A stretch of DNA of 64,000 nucleotides, from assembly GCF_023073415.1 (NCBI RefSeq), contig NZ_JADPJL010000034.1, forward strand, positions 1-64,000, written 5' to 3'. The DNA comes from Bradyrhizobium sp. 190 (GTDB lineage Bacteria; Pseudomonadota; Alphaproteobacteria; Rhizobiales; Xanthobacteraceae). Shown here in pieces: positions 52,873 through 61,680 of this stretch (position 1 is its first letter; the number at the start of each line of letters is the position of its first letter). The notes beneath the pieces were generated by a model. That model saw nothing but the letters and a program-made list of their open reading frames with translations. It was not told where the DNA came from and did no database searches. Both the position numbers and the translations under genes were made by a program.

Positions 52873-52994
52873 CCGTAGGGTGGGCAAAGCGACTTGTCCG
52901 CCGTAGCTCAACGAGCGAAGGCGGAAGCGTGCCCACCATTGCAAGCGGAATCGTGGTGAAAATGGTGGGCACGCTGCGCTTTGCCCACCCTACG
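52873..52994. repeat. Palindromic intergenic repeat, family B
   Basis: CGTAGGGTGGGCAAAGCG and GCGTGCCCACCATT are mirrored by AATGGTGGGCACGC and CGCTTTGCCCACCCTACG. It is the most complete copy of the family in the window. It lies between the SAM-protein gene and the P450 gene, both on the minus strand. Confidence 0.92.
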
Positions 52995-53000
52995 AAGAAC

Positions 53001-56000
53001 CTATCCACCCGCCCACACGTCCAGCACGTAACGGTTCTTCGTGCCTAGATCGTCGATCCAGCGCAGGCCGCCTTCGGCGCCAGCGCCGGACTTTTCGCGA
53101 TAGATCGCAACCAGCGCGGCCTTGACGTCCGGCTCCATCTTGCTGCCGTCGCCGCAGACATAGACGATCGCACCCTGCTCGATCAGGCTCCACACGTGCT
53201 CCTTCTGCGCCGCCACCTGATGCTGCACATAGGTTTTCGGCCCGTCGGCGCGCGAGAACGCGGTGTGCAGTTCGGCAATGCCGTCGGCGGCGAAGGCCCT
53301 CAGCTCATCGGCGTAGAGAAAATCCTGTTCGGGATGCCGGCAACCGAAGAACAGTATCGCGGGGCCGAGCTTCGCACCTTGCGCCTTACGATGCGCGCGC
53401 TCCTGCAGGAAGCCGCGGAATGGCGCAAGTCCCGTGCCGGGGCCGATCATGATCACGGGTTGGGTCGGATCATCGGGCAGGCGGAAGCCGGCCTTGGTCT
53501 CGCGCACCGTGGCATGCACATTGTCGCCGACGCGGCGGCCGGAGAGATAGTTCGAGCACACGCCCTTGTAGACGCCGCGTCCCGAACTGGCGGGCGCTTC
53601 CACGACGCCGACGGTGACGCTGCAGCGCGCCGGATCACCCGACGGCGACGACGAGATCGAGTAGTAGCGCGGCGCCAGCAGCGACAGCATTTCCAGGTAA
53701 GCGTGGAACGGCAGTTCGCAGGCCGGATGTTCCTCCAGGAGATCGAATACGGATTTGCGCTTGTCCAGAACGTCCGAGCGGTAACGCTCCGTGGAAGCCT
53801 CGTCGTCGCCGACATAGGCGAGCAGCTTCGGCTTGGTGACGGGACAGCGCGTATGTTCCGTCATGATCTGGATCTGCTTGCGGGTCGCAATCTGCTGCAA
53901 CTCCACGAACTCGGTCAGCAACCGCCCGACCGACACGGCATCGCCGACCGGCAATTGCGCGCGGCGGCCTTCGGCCACCTGCAGCCGGATCTGATCGGCA
54001 GGCAAGAAGCCGAAGCGGCGCGCGACGGAATCGACCAGCGCCGGATCGTTTCGCGGCACGACGCTGAGATGGTCGCCGACACGATAGGTGATGCCGGGCG
54101 GCAATTGCACCTCGATATGCCGCGTCGAGCGGTCGGAAGGATTGGCGCCGCTTTTGTTCTGCAGTTCGGAATTGACCAGCACCTTCATCGGCGCGACGCC
54201 GCCCTGCGTAACGAGCACGTTGACGGCGGACGGCGCCACTGGCTCAACCGAATACAGCGGCGCGTCGTCGGCGCTGCGGGCGAAGCTGGAATCGACGCCC
54301 AGTTCCTTCATCGCCGCGGGCGCGGCCTTCGCGAACCATTTCTCGAACTGGCCGTCGAGATCACTGCGGGCATCGCCCTCGCCGCGGGCATAGAGGCTGC
54401 GCGCGCCATGCGCAGCCAGCTGATCGTCGATCAAGCGCGGCACGGATTGATAGGTCGCCGCCCAGTCGCTGTTGCCGCAGCCGAACACGGCATAGCGCAC
54501 CTTGGCGAGCGCATCCTTCGGCTGGCCGCTGTCCAGCCATTTGACGAACTGCGTCGCGTTATCAGGGGCGACGCCGTTGTAGGAAGCGCAGAAGATCAGC
54601 AGCCCACCCTGCTCCGGCAGCTTGCCGACATAATCGTCGAGCGCGCCGAGCTTGGTCGCAAAGCCGTTGACCTCGGCGAGGTCGGCCACCCGCGTCGCCA
54701 GCTCTTCCGCGGTGCCGAGGTTTGAGCCAAATAGCACCAATAGCGGCGTGTTGTGCCCGGGGCGGGCCCGCGCCTGCGGCGCCGCGGCGTTCGAGGCGGC
54801 CACGGCCACCGCTGCCCGGCCGGCGAAGGCGCCACGATCCTTGTCGACGCGCGGCCGCACCTTGATCTTGAAGCCGTCGGGCTTGATCGTCAGCGTTTCC
54901 TTCAAATGCATCTGGTAGCGATGCGTATCGATCAGTTTGAAGCGCTGCAGGATCATGCCGATCGCGAGCGCCGCCTCGTGCATCGCAAAGCCGCGGCCGA
55001 TGCAGGCGCGCTGGCCATTGCCGAACGGCTTCCAGGCGTTGACCGGGCGCTTGGCCTCGGCCTCGCGGCTGAAATTTTCCGGATCGAACGCGTCCGGGTT
55101 CGGACCCCAGACGCTGGGATCGCGATGCAGCGCCATCACCAGCACCGTGACGAAAGTATTCTTCTTAAGCTTGTACTTGCCGCCGATCGTCTCGTCCTGA
55201 AGCGGCGCGATGCCATAGGCCGGCGCCGGCGGCCACAGCCGCAGCGCCTCCTTCAAAATCTGGGTGATGTAGGTGAGCTGCGTAACCTGCTGATAGGTCG
55301 GCCGCGCGTTGATATCGGGCCCGAGCACCCGATCGACTTCCTCATAGGCCTTCTTGAGCACTTCGGGATGCTTGAGCAGCGCATAGATCGTGCACGACAG
55401 AAGTCCGCTGGTGGTTTCGTGGCCCGCGATCAGGAACGTGTTGATCTGGTAGCGGATGTTGACATCGTCGAGCTGCTCGCCGGTGGCGCGGTCGACACCG
55501 GTCATCATCGCGCCGAGCATGTCCTTCTTGCCCTCGGCGGCCTCGGCGTTGCCGCGACGCTCGGCGACGATCTCGTCGACCATCTTGTTCATGAAGGCGA
55601 CATCCAGCGCGAGGTCGCGGCGGCGCTTCTGCAGCCACAGGCCTTCCAGCGGAATGCCGCGCGTCATCATAATGGTCTCGAGCGAGCGCACCAGCGATTC
55701 CACGAACGGGTGATAGTCGCGGCGATAGAACGAATTGAAGCGGTAGTCGAAGCCGCAGAGGCCGATGGTGTCGAGCGTCAGCGCGGTCATGTCGTGGACG
55801 ACGTCGATCTCCTCGTCGGCGTTGAGCCGCTCCCATTTCTTCACGAGCTGCTCGGCGATGTCGACCATGCTCGGATGGTAGGACTGCATCGCGCGGTTGC
55901 CGAACGGCTGCAGCAGGATGTTGTGCGCCTTGCTCCAGTTCGGCTCACTGGTATCGGCGGTGAACAGCCCGTCGCCGCCGACGGCGCGGACGCGGCGCAG

Positions 56001-56237
56001 CGAACCGCGTACCGCCTTGTCGAAGCGCTTCTCGTCGGAGAGTTCATCGATCAGATCGTGGCCGGAGACGATGACGAGCGGCGCGCCCATCATGTCCAGC
56101 CAGAAGATCGGCCCCAGTTCTTTGGTGAGCCGCACCAGATGCTGCACCGGCGCGTTCGGATCCAGCGACAGCATGTTGCCGACGACGGGCTTCTTCGGCG
56201 GATGCGGTATCGGATTCAGTTTGTTGCTGGACGCCAT
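53001..56237 (-). CDS. Self-sufficient cytochrome P450 / NADPH-P450 reductase fusion (CYP102, BM3-type)
   Basis: The protein has 1078 aa from the ATG at 56237 (MASSNKLNPIPHPP). Heme domain (about 1-465): oxygen-activating FLIAGHETTSG (T275), EALRLWP, and the heme loop PFGNGQRACIGRGFA with C412. Linker, then FMN domain (VLFGSNLGTAEELATRV), FAD domain (PRYYSISSSP) and NADPH domain (VIMIGPGTGLAPFRGFL, YVCGDGSKMEPDVKA) to the final VLDVWAGG. It would hydroxylate a long-chain lipid using NADPH and O2 in one chain. The phenylalanine over the heme is kept (F92, BM3 F87), but the BM3 carboxylate anchors R47 and Y51 align with A52 and I56, by my hand alignment. No BM3R1-like repressor is adjacent. Confidence 0.96.
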   Translation of the reverse strand: MASSNKLNPIPHPPKKPVVGNMLSLDPNAPVQHLVRLTKELGPIFWLDMMGAPLVIVSGHDLIDELSDEKRFDKAVRGSLRRVRAVGGDGLFTADTSEPNWSKAHNILLQPFGNRAMQSYHPSMVDIAEQLVKKWERLNADEEIDVVHDMTALTLDTIGLCGFDYRFNSFYRRDYHPFVESLVRSLETIMMTRGIPLEGLWLQKRRRDLALDVAFMNKMVDEIVAERRGNAEAAEGKKDMLGAMMTGVDRATGEQLDDVNIRYQINTFLIAGHETTSGLLSCTIYALLKHPEVLKKAYEEVDRVLGPDINARPTYQQVTQLTYITQILKEALRLWPPAPAYGIAPLQDETIGGKYKLKKNTFVTVLVMALHRDPSVWGPNPDAFDPENFSREAEAKRPVNAWKPFGNGQRACIGRGFAMHEAALAIGMILQRFKLIDTHRYQMHLKETLTIKPDGFKIKVRPRVDKDRGAFAGRAAVAVAASNAAAPQARARPGHNTPLLVLFGSNLGTAEELATRVADLAEVNGFATKLGALDDYVGKLPEQGGLLIFCASYNGVAPDNATQFVKWLDSGQPKDALAKVRYAVFGCGNSDWAATYQSVPRLIDDQLAAHGARSLYARGEGDARSDLDGQFEKWFAKAAPAAMKELGVDSSFARSADDAPLYSVEPVAPSAVNVLVTQGGVAPMKVLVNSELQNKSGANPSDRSTRHIEVQLPPGITYRVGDHLSVVPRNDPALVDSVARRFGFLPADQIRLQVAEGRRAQLPVGDAVSVGRLLTEFVELQQIATRKQIQIMTEHTRCPVTKPKLLAYVGDDEASTERYRSDVLDKRKSVFDLLEEHPACELPFHAYLEMLSLLAPRYYSISSSPSGDPARCSVTVGVVEAPASSGRGVYKGVCSNYLSGRRVGDNVHATVRETKAGFRLPDDPTQPVIMIGPGTGLAPFRGFLQERAHRKAQGAKLGPAILFFGCRHPEQDFLYADELRAFAADGIAELHTAFSRADGPKTYVQHQVAAQKEHVWSLIEQGAIVYVCGDGSKMEPDVKAALVAIYREKSGAGAEGGLRWIDDLGTKNRYVLDVWAGG

Positions 56238-56265
56238 TGTCGAAGTGTCTCCTGCCTGCCTCAAT

Positions 56266-56350
56266 CGTCATTGCGAGCGAAGCGAAGCAATCCATCGCTC
56301 AGTGGAAAGAAGGAATGGATTGCTTCGTCGCTTCGCTCCTCGCAATGACG
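56266..56350. repeat. Palindromic intergenic repeat, family E (CGTCATTGCGAGCGAAGCGA)
   Basis: CGTCATTGCGAGCGAAGCG and AAGCAATCCAT are mirrored by ATGGATTGCTTCG and CGCTTCGCTCCTCGCAATGACG. It lies directly upstream of the P450 gene and after the epoxide hydrolase stop, on the same strand. Confidence 0.93.
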
Positions 56351-56363
56351 ATGCGTTAGCTTT

Positions 56364-57359
56364 CTATCCGAATCTTCGTTTACGCCATTCGATCAGCTTG
56401 GCGCTGACCTCGTCCGGCTTTTCCTGCTGCGTCCAATGGCCGCTGTCGCGCACGAGATACTTTTCCAGATCGGGGATGATCTTCTCCATGCCGTCGGCAG
56501 CCGATGGTGGCAGCACCGCGTCGTTCTCGGCCATGATCATCAGCGACGGCACGCGCACCGTATGGTCGAGGCCTTCCGAGCGCTGCCAGTTGCGCGAAAA
56601 GTTGCGGTACCAGTTGATGCCGCCGGTAAAGCCGGTTTTCGTGAAGGTATCGACGAACACCTTCTTTTCCTCCGCTGACAGGATCGGCGTGCGCGGATCG
56701 AATTTTGCGTCGTAGGCGGCGATCATCTGCGGAAAAGCCAGGTTGGTCTTGGCCGACGCGCCGACACCCGCGACAGACGGCGCGGCCGAAGCGCCGTCCT
56801 TGCGCGGCAACGGCTTGCGCATGAACGCGTCAAACGTCTGCTCGACGCGGCTGCCGAAGATCTTGTCGGGCTCGCGGGCGGGATCCTGAAACTGCACGAT
56901 ATACATGCTGTCGCCGAACCGCTTCCGGAACAGCTCGATCGGATCGGCCGGCAGGCGGTCGTAATGCGGCGTGTTGACGCCGATGACGCCGGCGACGCGG
57001 TCGATGTGGCGCAGCGGCATCTGCCAGACGATGAAGCCGCCCCAGTCGTGGCCAACGAAGATTGCCTTGTCGATCTTGAGGTGGTCGAGCAGCCCGACGA
57101 GGTCGCCGGTCAAATGCTCCATGTCGTAGGCCTCGACCGGCTCGGGCCGGTCGGTTGCGCCATAGCCGCGCTGATCCGGCGCGATGACCCGGATGCCGGC
57201 CTCGCTCAAGGCCTTGATCTGGTGACGCCAGGAGAACGCGATCTCCGGCCAGCCGTGGCACAGGATGACCGGCGGCGCGTCGGACTTCGGCCCCGCCTCG
57301 TAGTAGCCCATGCGAATACCGTTCACCTGGGCGAACTGCAGCGGCGGCATTTCAATCAT
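56364..57359 (-). CDS. Epoxide hydrolase (alpha/beta hydrolase fold)
   Basis: This 331-aa protein has the epoxide-hydrolase oxyanion motif ILCHGWPEIAFSWRHQ, the nucleophilic Asp in FVGHDWGGFIVW, and the catalytic His in RDSGHWTQQEKPDEV. The cap region contains INWYRNF, where a ring-opening Tyr would be expected. It would open epoxides to diols. It begins 9 bases after the wax ester synthase stop and is followed, beyond a repeat, by the P450 gene, which suggests oxidation and epoxide clearing of lipids. Confidence 0.92.
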   Translation of the reverse strand: MIEMPPLQFAQVNGIRMGYYEAGPKSDAPPVILCHGWPEIAFSWRHQIKALSEAGIRVIAPDQRGYGATDRPEPVEAYDMEHLTGDLVGLLDHLKIDKAIFVGHDWGGFIVWQMPLRHIDRVAGVIGVNTPHYDRLPADPIELFRKRFGDSMYIVQFQDPAREPDKIFGSRVEQTFDAFMRKPLPRKDGASAAPSVAGVGASAKTNLAFPQMIAAYDAKFDPRTPILSAEEKKVFVDTFTKTGFTGGINWYRNFSRNWQRSEGLDHTVRVPSLMIMAENDAVLPPSAADGMEKIIPDLEKYLVRDSGHWTQQEKPDEVSAKLIEWRKRRFG

Positions 57360-57368
57360 CGCCCGACC

Positions 57369-58916
57369 CTATTCAGCCGCGCTGGTCATGCTCGGCGGCG
57401 GCGCGAACGCCGCCTCCAGCGCTTCAAATTCGACCGGCAGCATGTCGCACATCACCTGGACATGGGGGATGATGTTGGCGCCGGCGATGAAGCCGAAATC
57501 GAGCTGGTCGCGGTAGCTCTGCACGGTGATGTTGAGCGCGATCCCGTGGGTCGAGATCGACACCGGGAAGATGTGCAGCAGTTCCGCACCTGCTGCATAA
57601 AGCGTCTGCCGCGGCCCCGGCACGTTGGACACGGTTATGTTGGCGGACGGCGGCAACACGTTCGACAAGTCCGAGCGGCTGTAGAGCAGCGCCAGGATCT
57701 GCACCAGGATCGGGGCGCCGAGCATGGAGATATTGGAGACTTGCGGCATGAAAGCCCGCAGCGGATGCGACATCTCCTTGGACTTGGTCGATTGCGCGAT
57801 GATCGCCTCCAGCCGCGCCTTCGGATCCTCGATATTGGTGGCGATCGAGCAGATCATGCCGAACACCTGGTTATTGGCCTCGGTGTTGCCCTCCTCGCGC
57901 AGCGAGATCGGCACCGCCGCAGTCATCGACTTGGCCGGCAGAGCGCCGCGCTCCAACAGATAGCGCCGGACCACGCCGGAGGACAGCGCCAGCACCACAT
58001 CGTTGAGCTTGCCGCCGGACGCCTTGGCGACCGCCTTGGCCCGCGACAGCGAAATCGAGGTCCCGGCAAAGCTGCGCTCCGACGAAATCGCCTTGTTCAA
58101 AATCGTCGGCGGCGAAACCATGCTGGCGATGCTGTCGCGCGATTTCGGATCGGAGATCTTGCCGACCACGTCGGAGACGCTCTTGAGCATCGCGGGAATG
58201 CTGCCTGCGAACTTCACCGCGCTCTCGATCTGGAACATGGCATTGTCGAACAGGATCGATCCGAGATCGCTCTTGCCCGAACGCGGCAGATCGAGGGTCT
58301 TCGGTGTCGATGAGCCGTCGAAGGGCTGGCGCCAGAGCTGCTGGTAGGAATCGATCAGATTGGCGGCGATATCGCGCGGCTCGTTGCCGCCCTTGGCCTG
58401 CGGAATCGGTTGCTCGACCACGCGCGGCACCGGGGTGACGTCGTAGATCATGTTGGTCAGTGCCGCGCCGGCGCCGCCGTCGATGCAGGCGTGATGCATC
58501 TTGGAATAGAGCCCGATCTCGTTGTCCTTCATGCCCTCGAAGACATAGAACTCCCAGAGCGGCCGGGCGCGGTTGAGGAGCTTGGCATGCATCCAGCCGA
58601 CGATGCGCTCGAGCGTGGCGCGGTCGTATGGCGCCGGAAGGCTGCCACGGAAAATGTGACGGTCGATGTCGAACTGGTCGTCCTCGATCCAGGAGGGATG
58701 ATCGATGTCGAGCGGGGCCTTTTCCAGACGGGCTTTGAGGATCGGCGCGATGTGCAGCCGCGAGACAATCATCGCCTTGAAGTCCTCGAAGAAGTTGCCG
58801 TTGTAGTTCTCCGGCAGGCGGAAGATCGCCATGCTCCCGACATGCATCGGCATCTCAGGCGTTTCCAGATACAGAAACGACGCGTCCATCGAAGACAGTT
58901 TCTTGGCGTCCGCCAT
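57369..58916 (-). CDS. Wax ester synthase / diacylglycerol acyltransferase (WS/DGAT)
   Basis: The protein has 515 aa from the ATG at 58916 (MADAKKLSSMDASFLYLE). The acyltransferase active-site motif HHACIDGG (HHxxxDG) is intact, and the C-terminal domain has SNVPGPRQTLYAAGA and the GIALNITVQSYRDQLDFGF region typical of bacterial WS/DGAT. It would esterify acyl-CoA with a fatty alcohol or diacylglycerol to give neutral storage lipid at the membrane. It is the first gene of a unit with epoxide hydrolase. With PHA genes nearby, the organism may store two kinds of carbon reserve. Confidence 0.94.
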   Translation of the reverse strand: MADAKKLSSMDASFLYLETPEMPMHVGSMAIFRLPENYNGNFFEDFKAMIVSRLHIAPILKARLEKAPLDIDHPSWIEDDQFDIDRHIFRGSLPAPYDRATLERIVGWMHAKLLNRARPLWEFYVFEGMKDNEIGLYSKMHHACIDGGAGAALTNMIYDVTPVPRVVEQPIPQAKGGNEPRDIAANLIDSYQQLWRQPFDGSSTPKTLDLPRSGKSDLGSILFDNAMFQIESAVKFAGSIPAMLKSVSDVVGKISDPKSRDSIASMVSPPTILNKAISSERSFAGTSISLSRAKAVAKASGGKLNDVVLALSSGVVRRYLLERGALPAKSMTAAVPISLREEGNTEANNQVFGMICSIATNIEDPKARLEAIIAQSTKSKEMSHPLRAFMPQVSNISMLGAPILVQILALLYSRSDLSNVLPPSANITVSNVPGPRQTLYAAGAELLHIFPVSISTHGIALNITVQSYRDQLDFGFIAGANIIPHVQVMCDMLPVEFEALEAAFAPPPSMTSAAE

Positions 58917-59071
58917 ATTTTCCTCCCGCAGTAGAAAACGCGGCGCCTTGGTGGCGCTTCTGGCGTCTAGAATGTCTTTGTTATTGGAGCATATCCGAAA
59001 ACCTCTCACCATCCTGCATCAATTGCCGGGCGGGACCTTTCGGGATCATGCCCTAAGCTCAGGGCGTTGGC

Positions 59072-59878
59072 TCAGGATTGTGCATTTTCAGGTGGGCCGT
59101 AGGCAATGGCAAATGGTCCTGATCGGTCAAAATGCTTAAATTCCCCCTCGGGCTGCGCCAGACGGTCAGCCACCGCCCATAGTGCTGCGGGATTGACGCC
59201 GAGCCCAATATGGCTGGCGAGATAGACCTCGATATTCTCGGCGGTTTTGGAGGGACGCAACAGGCTGGTGTGCCAGTTCACGATCCCGTCGGTGCGGGAA
59301 TAGATCGAGGTCGCCGGCACCGGCAGGTCGCCGGCGATCGCTTGTCGGATTTCCGGATTGTCGTCGACGGTCTCTCCCGTCAGCGCCTCATAGAGCCGGG
59401 TGGCGTTGGTCGCGCGGATGTCGTTGGCAAACGGACTGCCGAGCGTAATCACGGAGCGCACCATGTCCGGCATCTGCAGGGCGAGATCGCGCGCATAGAC
59501 GCCGCCGAGACTCCAGCCGACCAGGCTGACCTTGCGGCCGGTTGATTCATGAATGCGCCGCAGGAGGTCACGCAACGCGCCGCGCTTGGAAGCGACGCCG
59601 CCGAAATTGCGGCCCATGCTCCACGCATAGGTATCGTAGCCGAGTTCTTTCAGGTAGCGCCGCATCGGCGCCATCGACAGATCGCTGGCGAGAAAGCCCG
59701 GCAGCGCCAGCACCGGATGCCCGTCGCCCCTCGGCGCGCGCATCAGCAGTGGCGACAGCAACAGGCTCGAGTTCAGCTCGAACAAGGCCCTCGTTTCGGC
59801 CAGCATCAGGAACAGGCTCGGCGGCCGGAGTCTTTGCTCGTCCGTCCCTGCCCCCACCCCGCCCTCCGCGATGGCCAC
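59072..59878 (-). CDS. Lipase-like alpha/beta hydrolase (paralogue of 45609-46379)
   Basis: The protein has 268 aa from a GTG at 59878 (MAIAEGGVGAGTDEQRL), directly following the TAA of the DUF6489 gene without a spacer. It has GDGHPVLALPGFLASDLSM, nucleophile elbow RKVSLVGWSLGGVYARDLAL, VRSVITLGSPFA, YSRTDGIVNW (Asp) and SHIGLGVNPAALW (His). It is probably co-transcribed with the DUF6489 gene. The position next to WS/DGAT suggests storage-lipid or polymer hydrolysis, by inference only. Confidence 0.88.
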   Translation of the reverse strand: MAIAEGGVGAGTDEQRLRPPSLFLMLAETRALFELNSSLLLSPLLMRAPRGDGHPVLALPGFLASDLSMAPMRRYLKELGYDTYAWSMGRNFGGVASKRGALRDLLRRIHESTGRKVSLVGWSLGGVYARDLALQMPDMVRSVITLGSPFANDIRATNATRLYEALTGETVDDNPEIRQAIAGDLPVPATSIYSRTDGIVNWHTSLLRPSKTAENIEVYLASHIGLGVNPAALWAVADRLAQPEGEFKHFDRSGPFAIAYGPPENAQS

Positions 59879-60133
59879 TTACTTCTTGTCCTTCTGACCC
59901 ATGCCGCCGAGGCCGGCCATGGTCACGAACATGTCCTGGAACCGCTCGGCGATCTTGGGATCGAACGTGAACCAGCTCTGGATCAGCGATTCCGGAGAGA
60001 CCTTATCGATATTGGCCATCACCTGTTGCTGCATCTTGTCCATCACGGCGGTCTGCATCGGCGAGACGTCGGGCAACCCGAAAAACTGCCTGGCCTCCAG
60101 CGGCGTGCAATCTATTTCGACGTTAACTTTCAT
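59879..60133 (-). CDS. DUF6489 family small protein
   Basis: This 84-aa protein begins MKVNVEIDCTPLEARQFFGL, then PDVSPMQTAVMDKMQQQVMA and the C-terminal FVTMAGLGGMGQKDKK. The family is found in alphaproteobacteria and has no known role. It abuts the lipase-like gene stop-to-start, so the two are very likely translated together. The Met-rich amphipathic helices would suit membrane or granule association. Confidence 0.85.
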   Translation of the reverse strand: MKVNVEIDCTPLEARQFFGLPDVSPMQTAVMDKMQQQVMANIDKVSPESLIQSWFTFDPKIAERFQDMFVTMAGLGGMGQKDKK

Positions 60134-60231
60134 GACCGCTCCTTTTGCTGGCTTGTGACAGTATCGACACGATGCCCTGCGTCGCGCAAGGACAAGACCC
60201 CGCCTCCAGCCCCGTCAATCGTCGGGTATGG

Positions 60232-61485
60232 TCAACCAAAACGTTCGGCGGCAAAAGGCCTGGCGTCGGCAAACGGGGTCTCGCCGGTCATCATTTCGGC
60301 CAGCAGCCGGCCGGTTGCGGGTCCGAGCGTCAGGCCGTGGTGCTGGTGGCCGAAATCGAACCATAGCCCGCTATGGCGGGGGGCCTTGCCGATGACCGGC
60401 AACATATCGGGCAGACAGGGCCGCGCGCCCATCCAGGGCATGGTGTCGGCCGGCTCGCCCAGCGGAAACAGTCGGTGCGCCCGCGGCAGGGCCCGCTCGA
60501 CCTGGACCGGGGTCGGCGGCGCATCGCGGTGGGCAAACTCCGCACCGGTCGTCAGGCGAATACCGCGGTTCATCGGCGCCAGCAGGTAGCCGAGATCGGT
60601 GTCCAGCACGGGATGGTTCAAGACCGCGTTGCCGCGCGGCTTGACGTGCAAATGGTAACCACGCTTGACCTGAAGCGGGATCGAATAGCCGAGCGGCGCA
60701 AAAATCTGATCGGACCACGGCCCCATCGCCACCACGGCGTCGCGCGCCGTAATGGTGCCTTCCAGCGTCGCCACCCGCCACCGTCCCCCGGATTGTTCGA
60801 GCGTTCGTGCGTCACCGACAAGGTATCGCCCACCCTTGCGGCCGAACAGCGCCGAATAGGCTTTGGCCAGGCCGCCGGGATCCGGCACGAAGCCCGGCGC
60901 CGGAAAGTGGATTGCGCCGCTGAAATCGCCGGTCAGATGCGGCTCGCGCGCAATAATCGCCGCCGTGTCCAGGATCTCGCCCGCGACCCCATACTGCCTG
61001 GCACGCTCCAGCTCCCCGACGGCGCCCGCAAGCGTTGCCTCGGAACGAAACAGCTTGATCCAGCCGCTCCGCCGCAATAGCTCCGGCACATTGGCTTCCG
61101 CAATCAGCGCTTCATGCTCGATCAGGCTACGCTGGATCAGCGGCAATTCGGCCATCGCACTGTGCAGTGCACGCTGCGGCGACGAGGCGAGGAAATACCG
61201 TGTCAGCCACGGCAGGAAGGTCGGCAAATCCCTGAAATGGTAACGCACCTGCGGCGCGCGAAGGAACGCGTAGCGCAGGATCTGACCCAAATCCCGGGGA
61301 AACATATACGGAAAGACCGAGGCGCATTCGATCAGTCCGCCATTGCCATGACTGGTTTCCTCGCCGGCAACCTCATGCCGGTCGATCAGAACCACGTTCC
61401 TGCCGCGTTTCTGCAGGTGCAAGGCGGCGCTCACGCCGACCATGCCCGCCCCCAGAACGAGAACGTCGGCCTTCAGTTCCGCCAT
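60232..61485 (-). CDS. FAD-dependent D-amino-acid dehydrogenase-like oxidoreductase
   Basis: This 417-aa DAO-family protein has the FAD-binding motif VLVLGAGMVGVSAALHLQKR followed by VLIDRHEVAGEETSHGNGG, and the C-terminal GHQHHGLTLGPATGRLLAEM. It resembles DadA-type dehydrogenases, which pass electrons to the respiratory chain at the inner membrane. The start MAELKADVLVLG at 61485 was chosen over one 6 bases upstream. It is divergent from the peptide-type importer, so it may oxidise a D-amino acid or secondary amine that the importer brings in. Confidence 0.9.
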   Translation of the reverse strand: MAELKADVLVLGAGMVGVSAALHLQKRGRNVVLIDRHEVAGEETSHGNGGLIECASVFPYMFPRDLGQILRYAFLRAPQVRYHFRDLPTFLPWLTRYFLASSPQRALHSAMAELPLIQRSLIEHEALIAEANVPELLRRSGWIKLFRSEATLAGAVGELERARQYGVAGEILDTAAIIAREPHLTGDFSGAIHFPAPGFVPDPGGLAKAYSALFGRKGGRYLVGDARTLEQSGGRWRVATLEGTITARDAVVAMGPWSDQIFAPLGYSIPLQVKRGYHLHVKPRGNAVLNHPVLDTDLGYLLAPMNRGIRLTTGAEFAHRDAPPTPVQVERALPRAHRLFPLGEPADTMPWMGARPCLPDMLPVIGKAPRHSGLWFDFGHQHHGLTLGPATGRLLAEMMTGETPFADARPFAAERFG

Positions 61486-61680
61486 CGGCACTCCGAAAGT
61501 TCAATGTAACGTGCTTGCACGCACGTCTTATGGTGAAGTTAGTCAATACTGCACCGCCGCGCAAACCGGCACGCGGTGCGGGATAATGATGCTTGCGCGG
61601 CGGCTGGACTTTGGCAACATGGCTCGGCAATATCCGCCGCCAGGCGCGAAATGGATGATCAAAGCGGGGAAATCGAACAA

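Noticed and set aside
53196..56348. Two antisense open frames of more than 500 codons over the P450 gene
   Set aside because: The P450 fusion on the minus strand has every expected motif. The antisense frames have low-complexity Arg/Asp/His-rich composition and no motif.
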